A stretch of 7,819 nt of DNA from Oscillospiraceae bacterium (lineage in GTDB: Bacteria > Bacillota > Clostridia > Oscillospirales > Acutalibacteraceae): contig JAFLUK010000069.1 in NCBI GenBank assembly GCA_022508865.1, positions 1 through 7,819 of the forward strand, read 5' to 3'. Shown one piece after another: positions 1-6,512 of the stretch. A model generated the notes under the pieces. It was not told the origin of the DNA. It did not search any database and saw only the letters and a program-made list of their open reading frames with translations. Every line of letters starts with the position of its first letter. Position 1 is the first letter of the stretch. A program made the position numbers and the translations under genes.

Positions 1-215
1 TCCAGATTGACACCTTCATCTTCCAGGCTTAATTTTCCGTTAAACAGAGTATCTACGCCGTAGGTTATGCCGCCTTTATCGATTTCTTTGGCCACTGATG
101 AAAAGAAGGCCATACTAATCGTAGACATTCCCAGCATGATACACAGCAGCAATGCCAGCCACCGATACAACACTCTGCGGGGAGCAGAAGGCTCGTAAGT
201 GTTCCTTGTTCTCAT
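1..215 (-). CDS. Membrane-anchored or secreted protein, N-terminal part only
   Basis: This gene runs off the left edge; 71 codons are visible. The ATG at 213-215 is preceded by AAGGAG-like bases (AGGAG at 224-228) with an 8-nt spacer, and by a strong promoter at 324-352. The protein starts with a basic stretch (R2, R4, R13, R14, R18), followed by a hydrophobic segment at about residues 19-38, then a polar region containing KEIDKGGITYGVDTLF. That is the layout of a signal peptide or a single N-terminal membrane anchor with the rest outside the cell. There is no lipobox: C25 is preceded by leucines. I do not recognise the family from these residues, and the function would be set by the missing part. 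It is separated from the deoxyribosyltransferase gene upstream by a terminator, so it is its own transcription unit. Confidence 0.8.
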   Translation of the reverse strand, partial: MRTRNTYEPSAPRRVLYRWLALLLCIMLGMSTISMAFFSSVAKEIDKGGITYGVDTLFNGKLSLEDEGVNL

Positions 216-265
216 ATCCGCAACTCCTTTCAAACTTAAATAAATGATTTTCGAATTTTGAGAAA

Positions 266-280
266 GGCAGTAAAACTGCC
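266..280. repeat. Inverted repeat in the leader of the left-edge gene
   Basis: GGCAGT and ACTGCC form a perfect 6-bp inverted repeat around a 3-nt loop. It lies between the predicted transcription start (about 317) and the ATG at 215 of the minus-strand gene. On the minus strand it is followed by TTTCTC, which is too weak a U-tract for a confident terminator. It could be a weak attenuator, a 5' stabilising hairpin, or chance. Confidence 0.4.
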
Positions 281-323
281 CAATACTTTACTTCATTAAA
301 AAATATATAGATTCTTATGTTAC

Positions 324-352
324 AGTATACAATAAAAAGAAATTATTGTCAA
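324..352 (-). promoter_or_regulatory. Strong sigma-A promoter of the left-edge gene
   Basis: On the minus strand there is a perfect -35 TTGACA (347-352), a 17-bp spacer and a -10 TATACT (324-329), one mismatch from consensus. The bases upstream of the -35 (about 353-400) are almost pure A/T with A-tracts, as in an UP element. Transcription should start near 317, giving a leader of about 100 nt before the ATG. Confidence 0.8.
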
Positions 353-522
353 CTTTTATATTGAATTTTTATAAATTTTTTTGATTTGTTAATCTATTTA
401 TAATGTAATAACAAGAACTATAAACAAAATTTTTATTAAATCTGCCTTTTATTCGTCTCTTTTTAGTAATTTTTCATTCCTCATTTTGACTTAAATATGC
501 TGTTTTTATATTTCAACCTGCA

Positions 523-570
523 AAAATGCCCTGCCAAAAGGTTAAAAGCTACCTTTCAGCAGGACATTTT
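523..570 (-). terminator. Rho-independent terminator after the deoxyribosyltransferase gene
   Basis: This is a long hairpin: AAAATG (523-528) pairs with CATTTT (565-570), CCTGC (530-534) with GCAGG (559-563), and AAAGGT (537-542) with ACCTTT (551-556). The apical loop is 8 nt, with a C/A mismatch and a 2x2 internal loop. It lies 33 nt beyond the stop codon. On the minus strand it ends in a run of T (CATTTTTGC). The plus strand also has T-rich bases after it, so it may work in both directions. Confidence 0.8.
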
Positions 571-602
571 GTGTTTTTGTAAGGCCATTGTTCCATTCTT
601 AA

Positions 603-1034
603 TTAAAACATCTTTCCCTTATATGGCTTATGGGGCATTTTGTCGAAGTCATAGTCAGAAAGCTCATCAAGAGTGATATTTGTATGACAACCTTCGTGAA
701 TCATAAGGTTTGAGTCCTCACCCAAATGCACAACCACAACAGGTGTATTTGTTCCGAAGGCATAGCCGCATTCCCATGCGGTACCGCTGTCGCTGTAGCC
801 TCCGTAATATAGCATTACAACTGCGTCTGCCCAGTCGATAAACCTTCTGTCGTTCATAAAGGTTTCTTTAGACCACGCAGACGAGCCCGCTTCTTCCCCT
901 CTGACTTCGTTAAGCCGAGGGCTGAAAACTTCAAAACCTCTGTTTATCAGTATGTTTTCAACCTTTTCAATATTCTCAAGTTCCGTCTTATTGAAAAACG
1001 GAGAGGCAATATATATTTTTATTTTCCTCAACAA
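603..1034 (-). CDS. Nucleoside 2-deoxyribosyltransferase
   Basis: The 143-residue product belongs to the nucleoside 2-deoxyribosyltransferase family (cytosolic; moves 2-deoxyribose between nucleobases in nucleoside salvage through a covalent enzyme-deoxyribosyl intermediate). Visible motifs are IYIASPFF (7-14), WADAVVML (68-75), DSGTAWECGYAFG (82-94), VVVV (99-102), NLM (109-111) and a C-terminal YKGKMF. Compared from memory with the Lactobacillus leichmannii enzyme (157 aa), Y8, D70, D82, E88 (the nucleophile), N109 and M111 line up with its active-site residues, and D82-E88 keeps the six-residue spacing. The start is a TTG: an in-frame TGA lies three codons upstream (GAA TGA CGA GAG TTG) and the first in-frame ATG is only at residue 60. 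It has its own promoter and terminator. Base preference cannot be read from sequence. Related folds also occur in nucleoside hydrolases and some conflict-system proteins, but the full residue set and stand-alone context favour salvage. Confidence 0.9.
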   Translation of the reverse strand: MLRKIKIYIASPFFNKTELENIEKVENILINRGFEVFSPRLNEVRGEEAGSSAWSKETFMNDRRFIDWADAVVMLYYGGYSDSGTAWECGYAFGTNTPVVVVHLGEDSNLMIHEGCHTNITLDELSDYDFDKMPHKPYKGKMF

Positions 1035-1044
1035 CTCTCGTCAT

Positions 1045-1051
1045 TCCTCTC
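1045..1051 (-). promoter_or_regulatory. Ribosome binding site that supports the TTG start
   Basis: GAGAGGA on the minus strand lies 10 nt before the TTG at 1032-1034. An ATG at 1042-1044 directly abuts this site and is out of frame; it opens only an 18-codon frame, so it is unlikely to be the main start. Confidence 0.5.
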
Positions 1052-1081
1052 TTCAATTATTATCTCTGTTTTTCATGAATC

Positions 1082-1116
1082 TCAGTTATTGCAGTATATA
1101 CGCCTGCAATAACTGA
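1082..1116 (-). repeat. Perfect 13-bp inverted repeat in the leader of the deoxyribosyltransferase gene
   Basis: TCAGTTATTGCAG (1082-1094) and CTGCAATAACTGA (1104-1116) are exact reverse complements around a 9-nt loop. The element ends 47 nt before the TTG start and about 30 nt before the ribosome binding site. Neither strand has a T-run after the stem, so it does not look like an ordinary terminator. It may act as an RNA hairpin in the 5' leader (transcript stability or regulated access) or as a DNA operator for a dimeric repressor. No known riboswitch consensus was recognised. Confidence 0.75.
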
Positions 1117-1218
1117 AAATATTATCAGCTTTGAAAGATTAAATTAATTCCACCCAATATTTCTTATTCTTCTATAATTCTACCTATTCTTTATTCTGAA
1201 CAAGTTTATCCCAAGAAT

Positions 1219-1247
1219 ATTATATCAAGTACATACGATTTTTGCAA
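1219..1247 (-). promoter_or_regulatory. Sigma-A promoter of the deoxyribosyltransferase gene
   Basis: On the minus strand there is a perfect -10 TATAAT (1219-1224) preceded by TGA, which is an extended -10, with a 17-bp spacer to the -35 TTGCAA (1242-1247; four of six matches). Transcription should start near 1212, which gives a leader of about 178 nt that contains the 13-bp inverted repeat. Confidence 0.65.
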
Positions 1248-1288
1248 TAAAAGTACCGTTATTTGAATTGCTCGGGCGATAAGTTAAT

Positions 1289-1317
1289 TAGACAAGTTAT
1301 AATGTTTATGGTATAAT
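1289..1317 (+). promoter_or_regulatory. Sigma-A promoter of the YitT-family gene
   Basis: The -35 is TAGACA (1289-1294, five of six matches), the spacer is 17 bp, and the -10 is a perfect TATAAT (1312-1317) with an upstream TG, i.e. an extended -10. Transcription should start near 1324, just before an in-frame GTG at 1325, which argues that translation begins instead at the ATG at 1352. Confidence 0.8.
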
Positions 1318-1340
1318 TTGCATTGTGAGTAATATATTGT

Positions 1341-1344
1341 GGAG
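1341..1344 (+). promoter_or_regulatory. Ribosome binding site that decides the YitT-family start
   Basis: GGAG lies 7 nt before the ATG at 1352. The in-frame GTG at 1325 has no such site and would sit at the predicted 5' end of the mRNA. Confidence 0.65.
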
Positions 1345-1351
1345 TGAATCT

Positions 1352-2218
1352 ATGAAACGACTGAAAAACCTTGATTTGAAGAAGATAGTTTTTCTGACCT
1401 TTGCAGGTATAATAAATGCCATTGGAATTACTATTTTTCTAAATCCTGTAAAACTATATGACAGCGGTATATCCGGAACATCAATGCTTATATCCCAGAT
1501 TACCATAAAAAATATTTCCCTTTCTCTTTGTCTTCTTGTTTTGAATATTCCAATATTTCTATACGGCTTGAAAAAACAAGGCAAATTATTTACTGTTTAT
1601 TCGATTTACACTGTTGCAATTTATTCTATTTCAGCTTGGTTAATAACAGATGTTATGCCAATTGATGTAAGTATGGCATCTCCCCTTGCAGGAACAGATT
1701 TGCTCCTGTGTGCAATATTTGGCGGTGTTATTTCGGGTGTAGGTAGCGGGCTTGCAATTCGTTGCGGTGGTGCAATGGACGGTATAGAGGTTTTAGCTGT
1801 TATGTTTGCAAAACGGTTGGGTCTGTCGGTTGGCACCTTTGTTATGGCTTACAATGTGTTGCTATATGTAATCTGCGGCCTGGTTTTAAACAGCTGGATA
1901 TTGCCTCTTTATTCAATAGTAACATATATGGCAGCGCTAAAGGTTGTTGACTTTATTGTAGAGGGTATAGACAGGTCAAAAAGCGCTATGATTATTACAA
2001 CAAAACCTGATGAAATATGCAAGGAATTGTCAGATGCCTTTGAAAGCGGAACAACAAAAATAGAGGCTGTCGGCGGGTATTCCAATTCAAGTAAAACTAT
2101 TGTATATTTTGTTGTGAACAGATTTCAGGTTACAAAGATGAAGGATATTGTCAGAAGAATAGATTCAAAAGCTTACATTACAATCAGTGAAGTAGCAGAC
2201 GTATTTGCAAATAATTAA
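1352..2218 (+). CDS. YitT-family membrane protein with C-terminal DUF2179 domain
   Basis: The product has 288 residues from the ATG at 1352; an in-frame GTG at 1325 would add nine residues but coincides with the predicted transcript start. About six membrane segments lie near residues 11-31, 55-73, 81-99, 115-134, 160-180 and 182-200. The conserved family stretch with GSGLAIRCGGAMDGIEVLA (131-149) and the junction VDFIVEGIDRSKSAMIIT (199-216) mark the YitT (DUF161) membrane part. A soluble cytoplasmic DUF2179 domain follows at about 210-285, with GTTKIEAVGGYSNSSK and YITISEVADVF. Total length and order are normal for the family. It sits in the cytoplasmic membrane; the family's substrate and role are not established, so no reaction can be named. 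It has its own promoter, diverges from the deoxyribosyltransferase gene and ends in a hairpin terminator shared with the convergent kinase gene. Confidence 0.92.
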   Translation: MKRLKNLDLKKIVFLTFAGIINAIGITIFLNPVKLYDSGISGTSMLISQITIKNISLSLCLLVLNIPIFLYGLKKQGKLFTVYSIYTVAIYSISAWLITDVMPIDVSMASPLAGTDLLLCAIFGGVISGVGSGLAIRCGGAMDGIEVLAVMFAKRLGLSVGTFVMAYNVLLYVICGLVLNSWILPLYSIVTYMAALKVVDFIVEGIDRSKSAMIITTKPDEICKELSDAFESGTTKIEAVGGYSNSSKTIVYFVVNRFQVTKMKDIVRRIDSKAYITISEVADVFANN

Positions 2219-2228
2219 ATAAAAATAT

Positions 2229-2269
2229 AATCCGATTGATTTTCTTTCTGAAAGTCAATCGGATTTTTT
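2229..2269. terminator. Bidirectional terminator between convergent genes
   Basis: AATCCGATTGATTTTC (2229-2244) pairs with GAAAGTCAATCGGATT (2250-2265) over 16 pairs, including one T-G wobble, around a 5-nt loop, and is followed on the plus strand by TTTT (2266-2269). It begins 11 nt after the YitT-family stop. On the minus strand it lies 21 nt past the kinase stop and is followed by ATATTTTTATTT, so it can end both transcripts. Confidence 0.9.
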
Positions 2270-2289
2270 GTATTTACCATGCTATATTT

Positions 2290-5200
2290 TTACAACAAAT
2301 GCTCCTCCAGTGTTTTTATAATTACATCAATATCAATTGGCTTTGATACGTGCCCGTTCATACCTGCATCAAAAGCGGCACGAACATCTGTTGAGAAGGC
2401 ATTTGCCGTCATTGCGACTATCGGGATAGTTTTTGCCTGGGGATGGGCTGAATCTCTTATAGCCTTTGCTGCATCGTAGCCATTCATAACAGGCATTTGA
2501 ATATCCATAAATATTAAATCATAATATCCCTTTTGAGCTTTACTGAACATTTCAACACACTTTTGTCCGTTTTCTGCTGTTTCAATTTCCAAACCCATCA
2601 TATTGAGAATTTCAACAACTATTTCTCTATTCAGCTCATTATCCTCTGCCAGAAGAATACGCTTGCCTGAAAAGTCACGCTTCATAAGTTCATCTGTATG
2701 GTCAGGATTTTCTTCCTTACTGTCCTTTTCTGCCAGCTCTGTAAATATCTTGACAAGTTTTGACTTGAACAGAGGTTTGCTCAAAAATGCGTTTACCCCT
2801 GCCTGTTTTGCCTCCTGTTCAATATCTGACCAATCGTATGCAGAAATTACTATGATAGGAACGTCATCTCCTATCTGTTTTCTGATTTCTCTTGTGGTTT
2901 CTATGCCGTTCATATCAGGCATTTTCCAATCTATTATCAAGGCATAGTAGTCGTCCTTTTTATTATGGCGATAGACAGCTTTTTCCACTGCTTCTCTGCC
3001 TGATGTTACCCACTCGCCTTTCATTGACAGGCTGTCAAGAATAACACAGGTGCTTTCGCAGGAGGCAATGTCGTCATCAACCACAAGGATTGGCAAATCC
3101 ATAAATTTGTCGTAATTTTCCTTTTCTTCCTTTTGGAGTTTAAGGGCGAAGGAAACAGTGAATGTACTGCCCTCGTTTATTTTACTTTCAATTTTAATAT
3201 CACCGTTCATCATACGTATGATATTTCTTGCAATAGGCATACCAAGGCCTGTACCCTGAATTGCAGTAATACGATTATCCTTTGCACGGCTAAAGGGTTC
3301 AAAAAGACTTTTTTGATATTCCTCTGACATACCGATACCATTGTCCTTGAACACAACCTCGTACCAACCCACTGTTGATTTGTTTGTGCTTTTCTCTGTT
3401 ACGGTTATCTCCAGCCGTCCGCTGTCGGGAGTATATTTTATTGCGTTTGTCATAAGATTTGTAAACACCTGCTGGAGCCTTGTGCTGTCTCCGATTACAT
3501 TTTCGTGAATCAGGTTGTTTGTTCTTATAATAAGGGTATGCTTCTTTTCGCTTATCAATGGCTGATGGATAGACATTAAATCATCTATCAGCTTGGAAAG
3601 ACTAAACTTATCCTCGGTCAAATCCATTTTACCCGATTCGATTTTACTCATATCCAGAACCTCATTAATAAGGCTTAAAAGGTGCTTGCTTGATGATGTA
3701 ATCTTTGCAAGGCAATCGGATATTTTTTCTTTGTTATCAAGGTTTGCAGCGGCAATTGCAGTCATACATATAATGGCATTCATAGGTGTTCTGATGTCGT
3801 GGCTCATATTTGACAAGAAGATTGTCTTTGCCTTGTTTGCCATTTGAGCAGCTTCGTAGGCGTCCTGCAAAGCCAGCTTTGTTTCCTGCTCTCTTTTCTT
3901 TTCTTTCTCGATTTTATGTACCGCAAAAATCACAGATGTAATCTCATTATTTTCGTTATATTCAGCAGGAATTATAATGGCACGTCGCCAGCCCTTGTCC
4001 TTCCTTTGATATTCCATTGTAAGGCTTTCTTCGTCTTCCAAAGCAGCTTTGACAGTTTGAATATCAAGGAACTGCTTCATTTCCTCTTCATAGGAATCAT
4101 CTACAAATTTGTTGAGATATCCGCTGTAGCTTACCTCCCATTTGCCATTATCCGGAATATCAAGGGCAATATCCTCTTGCTCTGTAATTTTCTCGTAATT
4201 TCCTGTTAAAATGTCAACATAATAAACGTTGGAGTAGGTATTGGCTAATGATTCAATTATGTAGGATTGCTTTTGGTCGTGTTCAACAGCGGTTTTAAGG
4301 TTTTGAATTGCAACGTTCATTTCTTTTTCCAATTTACGTCTCTGGTGCTTCATCATTACAATCAAAAGCGTTACAATAAGCAGGAATATAATAATAATCC
4401 AAATCATCATTGCCACACCTGCATTGTTGGCATTTGTTATCATATTTTCGGTAATGTCATCGGGGAGCACAGACACTACCATCCAGTCGGTGTCTTCAAA
4501 CTGGGCAATAACTCCGACAAAGGTTTTACCATTATCAATATAACTGTAGGACACAGAGGTTCTTTCCTCACTGTCAATAGACTTTTGAATTTCCTCAAAG
4601 TCTGTTTCCCCGGAAAACTGCTTATCCTCAAGCTTATGCAGAATATTAACCTTGATTTCCTTGTCATTTGAGTTTGCAATTACTGTGCCGTCTCTTTTTA
4701 TAAGATATGAATTGGGTTTAAAATTAAAAAACTCATAGGAAAACAGGTCGTCCACCTTTTCCATTTCGTAAAAGCCTAACATAATACCCATTATCTTACC
4801 CTTAAGTTTAACAGGAGAATAAAACACCATACTTGGTCTGCCTGTTACCCGCGAGGCATCTATAAATTCATAGCCGCCTTTTCCTTCAAGACCCTTCTTG
4901 AAGTAGCTTCTGTCTGCAATGTTAGTACTACCCTTTGGAGTTATTCCTGTCCCATCCAAATGCGCAAAACCAATGCTGTCAAAGAGATTTTTATCTGCAA
5001 GTTCAATAAGTTTTTCCTCTGTAGTTTTGTCATCATGGTTTTGTATAAGCAGTGCATATTGTGCGGCAAAATTGTTAATCTGCTTTACAGTATCATTCAG
5101 CTTGCTCTCAATCTGATTCGCCTCCTGAATTGCACTGTCCTGAACATACTTCATATTCTGATTCACAATTCTGTCATAGTTTTTTTCCTGATACCAAAAA

Positions 5201-5340
5201 AATGTAGCAATGCAAAGAGCAAGGGCAACAACGAGGGATACCACCAACAGAACAGCATTGTTTCTCTGCTGTTTTTCTGTTCTTTTTTGCCAATTGTATA
5301 TAAATTCAAGGGTGTTGTTTTCTATCTTTTTGGGTGTCAT
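2290..5340 (-). CDS. Hybrid sensor histidine kinase with dCache-type sensor and two receiver domains
   Basis: The 1016-residue membrane protein senses an external signal and passes phosphate from a histidine to aspartates. In order: short cytoplasmic tail; membrane helix at about 29-50; extracellular dCache/PDC-type sensor at about 51-305, with IADRSYFKKG (141-150) and SRVTGRPSMVFYSPVK (163-178); second helix at about 308-330; a coiled or PAS-like region (335-475) with NVYYVDILTGNYEKI; HisKA with phospho-accepting H514 in SHDIRTPMNAI; an ATPase domain with N-box N628/N632, G1 DNGIGM (666-671), FEPF (680-683) and G2 GTGLGM (696-701). Receiver 1 (about 750-868) has D755-D757, acceptor D804, S833 and K855. 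Receiver 2 (about 893-1015) has E899/D900, acceptor D946, T978 and K1000. All catalytic residues are present, so it should be active. There is no HPt or DNA-binding domain and no response regulator gene next to it. The ATG at 5338-5340 has AAGGAG (5349-5354) 8 nt upstream. The ligand is unknown. Confidence 0.95.
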   Translation of the reverse strand: MTPKKIENNTLEFIYNWQKRTEKQQRNNAVLLVVSLVVALALCIATFFWYQEKNYDRIVNQNMKYVQDSAIQEANQIESKLNDTVKQINNFAAQYALLIQNHDDKTTEEKLIELADKNLFDSIGFAHLDGTGITPKGSTNIADRSYFKKGLEGKGGYEFIDASRVTGRPSMVFYSPVKLKGKIMGIMLGFYEMEKVDDLFSYEFFNFKPNSYLIKRDGTVIANSNDKEIKVNILHKLEDKQFSGETDFEEIQKSIDSEERTSVSYSYIDNGKTFVGVIAQFEDTDWMVVSVLPDDITENMITNANNAGVAMMIWIIIIFLLIVTLLIVMMKHQRRKLEKEMNVAIQNLKTAVEHDQKQSYIIESLANTYSNVYYVDILTGNYEKITEQEDIALDIPDNGKWEVSYSGYLNKFVDDSYEEEMKQFLDIQTVKAALEDEESLTMEYQRKDKGWRRAIIIPAEYNENNEITSVIFAVHKIEKEKKREQETKLALQDAYEAAQMANKAKTIFLSNMSHDIRTPMNAIICMTAIAAANLDNKEKISDCLAKITSSSKHLLSLINEVLDMSKIESGKMDLTEDKFSLSKLIDDLMSIHQPLISEKKHTLIIRTNNLIHENVIGDSTRLQQVFTNLMTNAIKYTPDSGRLEITVTEKSTNKSTVGWYEVVFKDNGIGMSEEYQKSLFEPFSRAKDNRITAIQGTGLGMPIARNIIRMMNGDIKIESKINEGSTFTVSFALKLQKEEKENYDKFMDLPILVVDDDIASCESTCVILDSLSMKGEWVTSGREAVEKAVYRHNKKDDYYALIIDWKMPDMNGIETTREIRKQIGDDVPIIVISAYDWSDIEQEAKQAGVNAFLSKPLFKSKLVKIFTELAEKDSKEENPDHTDELMKRDFSGKRILLAEDNELNREIVVEILNMMGLEIETAENGQKCVEMFSKAQKGYYDLIFMDIQMPVMNGYDAAKAIRDSAHPQAKTIPIVAMTANAFSTDVRAAFDAGMNGHVSKPIDIDVIIKTLEEHLL

Positions 5341-5375
5341 ATGTAGTTCTCCTTATCCCATAAATACACAAAACA

Positions 5376-5404
5376 ATTTTATCATAAACATGCAAAAATA
5401 TCAA
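5376..5404 (-). promoter_or_regulatory. Sigma-A promoter of the hybrid kinase gene
   Basis: On the minus strand the -35 is TTGATA (5399-5404), the spacer is 17 bp and the -10 is TAAAAT (5376-5381), each one mismatch from consensus. TG and one base precede the -10 (extended -10). The 11-bp string TATGATAAAAT is identical in the facing transporter promoter. The start should lie near 5369, about 28 nt before the ATG. Confidence 0.75.
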
Positions 5405-5426
5405 TTTGAATATACGAAAAACCCAA

Positions 5427-5447
5427 ATACAAAATACAAATTACAAA
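5427..5447. repeat. Three tandem heptamers between divergent promoters
   Basis: ATACAAA, ATACAAA and TTACAAA follow one another directly. They lie upstream of both the kinase promoter and the transporter promoter. They could be an activator site or simply A/T-rich spacer; the low complexity makes chance a real option. Confidence 0.35.
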
Positions 5448-5478
5448 ATTTCAATATGCCCAAAACAGCCTTTACCCC

Positions 5479-5501
5479 TGTAAAATTTTTGTTGTTTTAC
5501 A
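5479..5501. promoter_or_regulatory. Operator-like inverted repeat over the transporter -35
   Basis: TGTAAAA (5479-5485) and TTTTACA (5495-5501) are exact reverse complements separated by 9 nt. The right arm covers the -35 hexamer TTTACA (5496-5501), where a bound dimeric regulator would block RNA polymerase. I cannot assign it to a known regulator's consensus. Confidence 0.4.
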
Positions 5502-5524
5502 TTTTTATACCTGTATGATAAAAT
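5496..5524 (+). promoter_or_regulatory. Sigma-A promoter of the transporter gene
   Basis: The -35 is TTTACA (5496-5501), the spacer is 17 bp and the -10 is TAAAAT (5519-5524), each one mismatch from consensus, with an extended -10 TG. Transcription should start near 5531, about 34 nt before the TTG start codon. Confidence 0.7.
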
Positions 5525-5550
5525 ATAAAGCGAATGTTTATATGTCTTTT

Positions 5551-5558
5551 GAGGTGAT
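5551..5558 (+). promoter_or_regulatory. Ribosome binding site that supports the transporter's TTG start
   Basis: GAGGTGAT is an eight-base match to the anti-Shine-Dalgarno complement; counted from GAGGTG the spacer to the TTG at 5565 is 8 nt. The ATG at 5557-5559 overlaps this site and reaches a stop after three codons, so it is not the start. Confidence 0.75.
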
Positions 5559-5564
5559 GACGCT

Positions 5565-6470
5565 TTGAATAAATCGGTAATAAAAAAGCTTGCCCCTTTC
5601 CTTGTTATAAGTGCAGGAATAATGTGGGGCAGTATGGGGCTGTTTGTACGGCCCCTTAATCAAAAGGGGTTGGGTGCCCTTAACATTGTTGCCCTGCGTT
5701 CCTTTGTAACGGTTATTGTAATGGGAGCAATTCTACTGATATTTGACAGAAAATCCCTAAAAATTAAATTAAAGGATATTTGGTGTTTTGTGGGAACAGG
5801 TATTTGCAGTATAGTATTTTTCAACTACTGCTATTTTCGCACAATATCGGAGATTTCCCTGTCTGCAGCTGCGGTACTGCTGTACACTGCACCTGCAATT
5901 GTAATGGTTTTATCTCTGTTTCTCTTTAAAGAAAAAATCAGCTTTATCAAACTCCTTGCGCTTGCATTTACCATAATCGGATGTGTGTTTGTCACAGGAA
6001 TAATCGGCAGTAAAGAGTCTATGTCGCCGTGGGGAATTTTAATCGGTCTCGGCGCAGGTTTCGGATACGCCCTTTATTCCATTTTCGGGAGGTACGCAAT
6101 AAACAAGGGATACTCACCAATGGCAATTTCCTTCTACACATTTTTGTGTGCAAGCATAGGCATAATCCCTCTTACCGATTTTTCCGCCATAGGAAAGGTG
6201 GTATTTGCTTCTGCGCCTGACTTTGGCTTTTCTGTGCTTATGTCAATTATTACAACTGTTGCCCCCTATCTTACATACACCTTGGGACTTAAATACACGG
6301 AAAATACACAGGCGGCAATTCTTGCCTCTGTAGAACCACTTGTCGCTACCATTTTCGGAATTTTAGTATATGACGAAAAACTTACTGTGATGCCGTTTAT
6401 GGGTATGGCTCTGGTGCTGTCGGCAGTAGTGATGTGCAACCTTAAACCCGGTAAAGAAAAATTTAAATAA
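5565..6470 (+). CDS. EamA/DMT-superfamily transporter
   Basis: The 301-residue integral membrane protein has the ten-helix, two-repeat layout of the drug/metabolite transporter superfamily. The first EamA repeat (about 12-145) includes IMWGSMGLFVRPL (19-31) and LLYTAPAIVMVLSLFLFKEK (105-124). The second (about 155-292) includes GFGYALYSIFGRYA (165-178) and SVEPLVATIFGILVYDEKLT (255-274), the characteristic proline-and-acidic signature near the end of each half. Length is typical. The family moves metabolites such as amino acids, sugars or nucleosides and their analogues across the cytoplasmic membrane; the substrate here cannot be read from sequence. The TTG start is forced: an in-frame TGA sits at 5550-5552 and the next in-frame ATG is residue 20, inside the first helix. 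The sigma factor gene begins 56 nt after the stop with no terminator between, so they may be co-transcribed. Confidence 0.92.
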   Translation: MNKSVIKKLAPFLVISAGIMWGSMGLFVRPLNQKGLGALNIVALRSFVTVIVMGAILLIFDRKSLKIKLKDIWCFVGTGICSIVFFNYCYFRTISEISLSAAAVLLYTAPAIVMVLSLFLFKEKISFIKLLALAFTIIGCVFVTGIIGSKESMSPWGILIGLGAGFGYALYSIFGRYAINKGYSPMAISFYTFLCASIGIIPLTDFSAIGKVVFASAPDFGFSVLMSIITTVAPYLTYTLGLKYTENTQAAILASVEPLVATIFGILVYDEKLTVMPFMGMALVLSAVVMCNLKPGKEKFK

Positions 6471-6512
6471 CTTTGTAACAAAACGGAAAACATGGGGTTA
6501 TATTTACAAAAA

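Larger units (their letters stand above)
216..602. other. Intergenic region between two minus-strand genes
   Basis: No coding sequence with a plausible ribosome binding site was found on either strand. The region holds the leader, inverted repeat and promoter of the left-edge gene (216-352), an A/T-rich stretch (about 353-520) with nothing else recognisable, and the terminator of the deoxyribosyltransferase gene (523-570). Confidence 0.6.

Noticed and set aside
603..1034. The deoxyribosyltransferase-fold protein as part of an anti-phage or toxin system
   Set aside because: It is a stand-alone gene with the full enzyme residue set and its own promoter and terminator, and no defence-type partner gene lies nearby.
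990..1044. A small gene starting at the ATG at 1042-1044 on the minus strand
   Set aside because: It would encode 18 residues, overlaps the deoxyribosyltransferase gene out of frame, and its ATG directly abuts the Shine-Dalgarno-like bases, leaving no spacer.
1035..1212. A known riboswitch (purine, preQ1 or 2'-deoxyguanosine type) in the deoxyribosyltransferase leader
   Set aside because: The characteristic conserved loop sequences of those classes were not found by eye; only the simple hairpin is supported.
1306..1836. Minus-strand and alternative-frame open frames over the YitT-family gene
   Set aside because: They overlap a well-supported gene with family motifs and lack ribosome binding sites or recognisable products.
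2603..5346. Many plus-strand open frames of 64-134 codons opposite the kinase gene
   Set aside because: They are shadows of the kinase reading frame: they have no consistent ribosome binding sites, their products match no family, and the kinase frame is continuous with intact domains.
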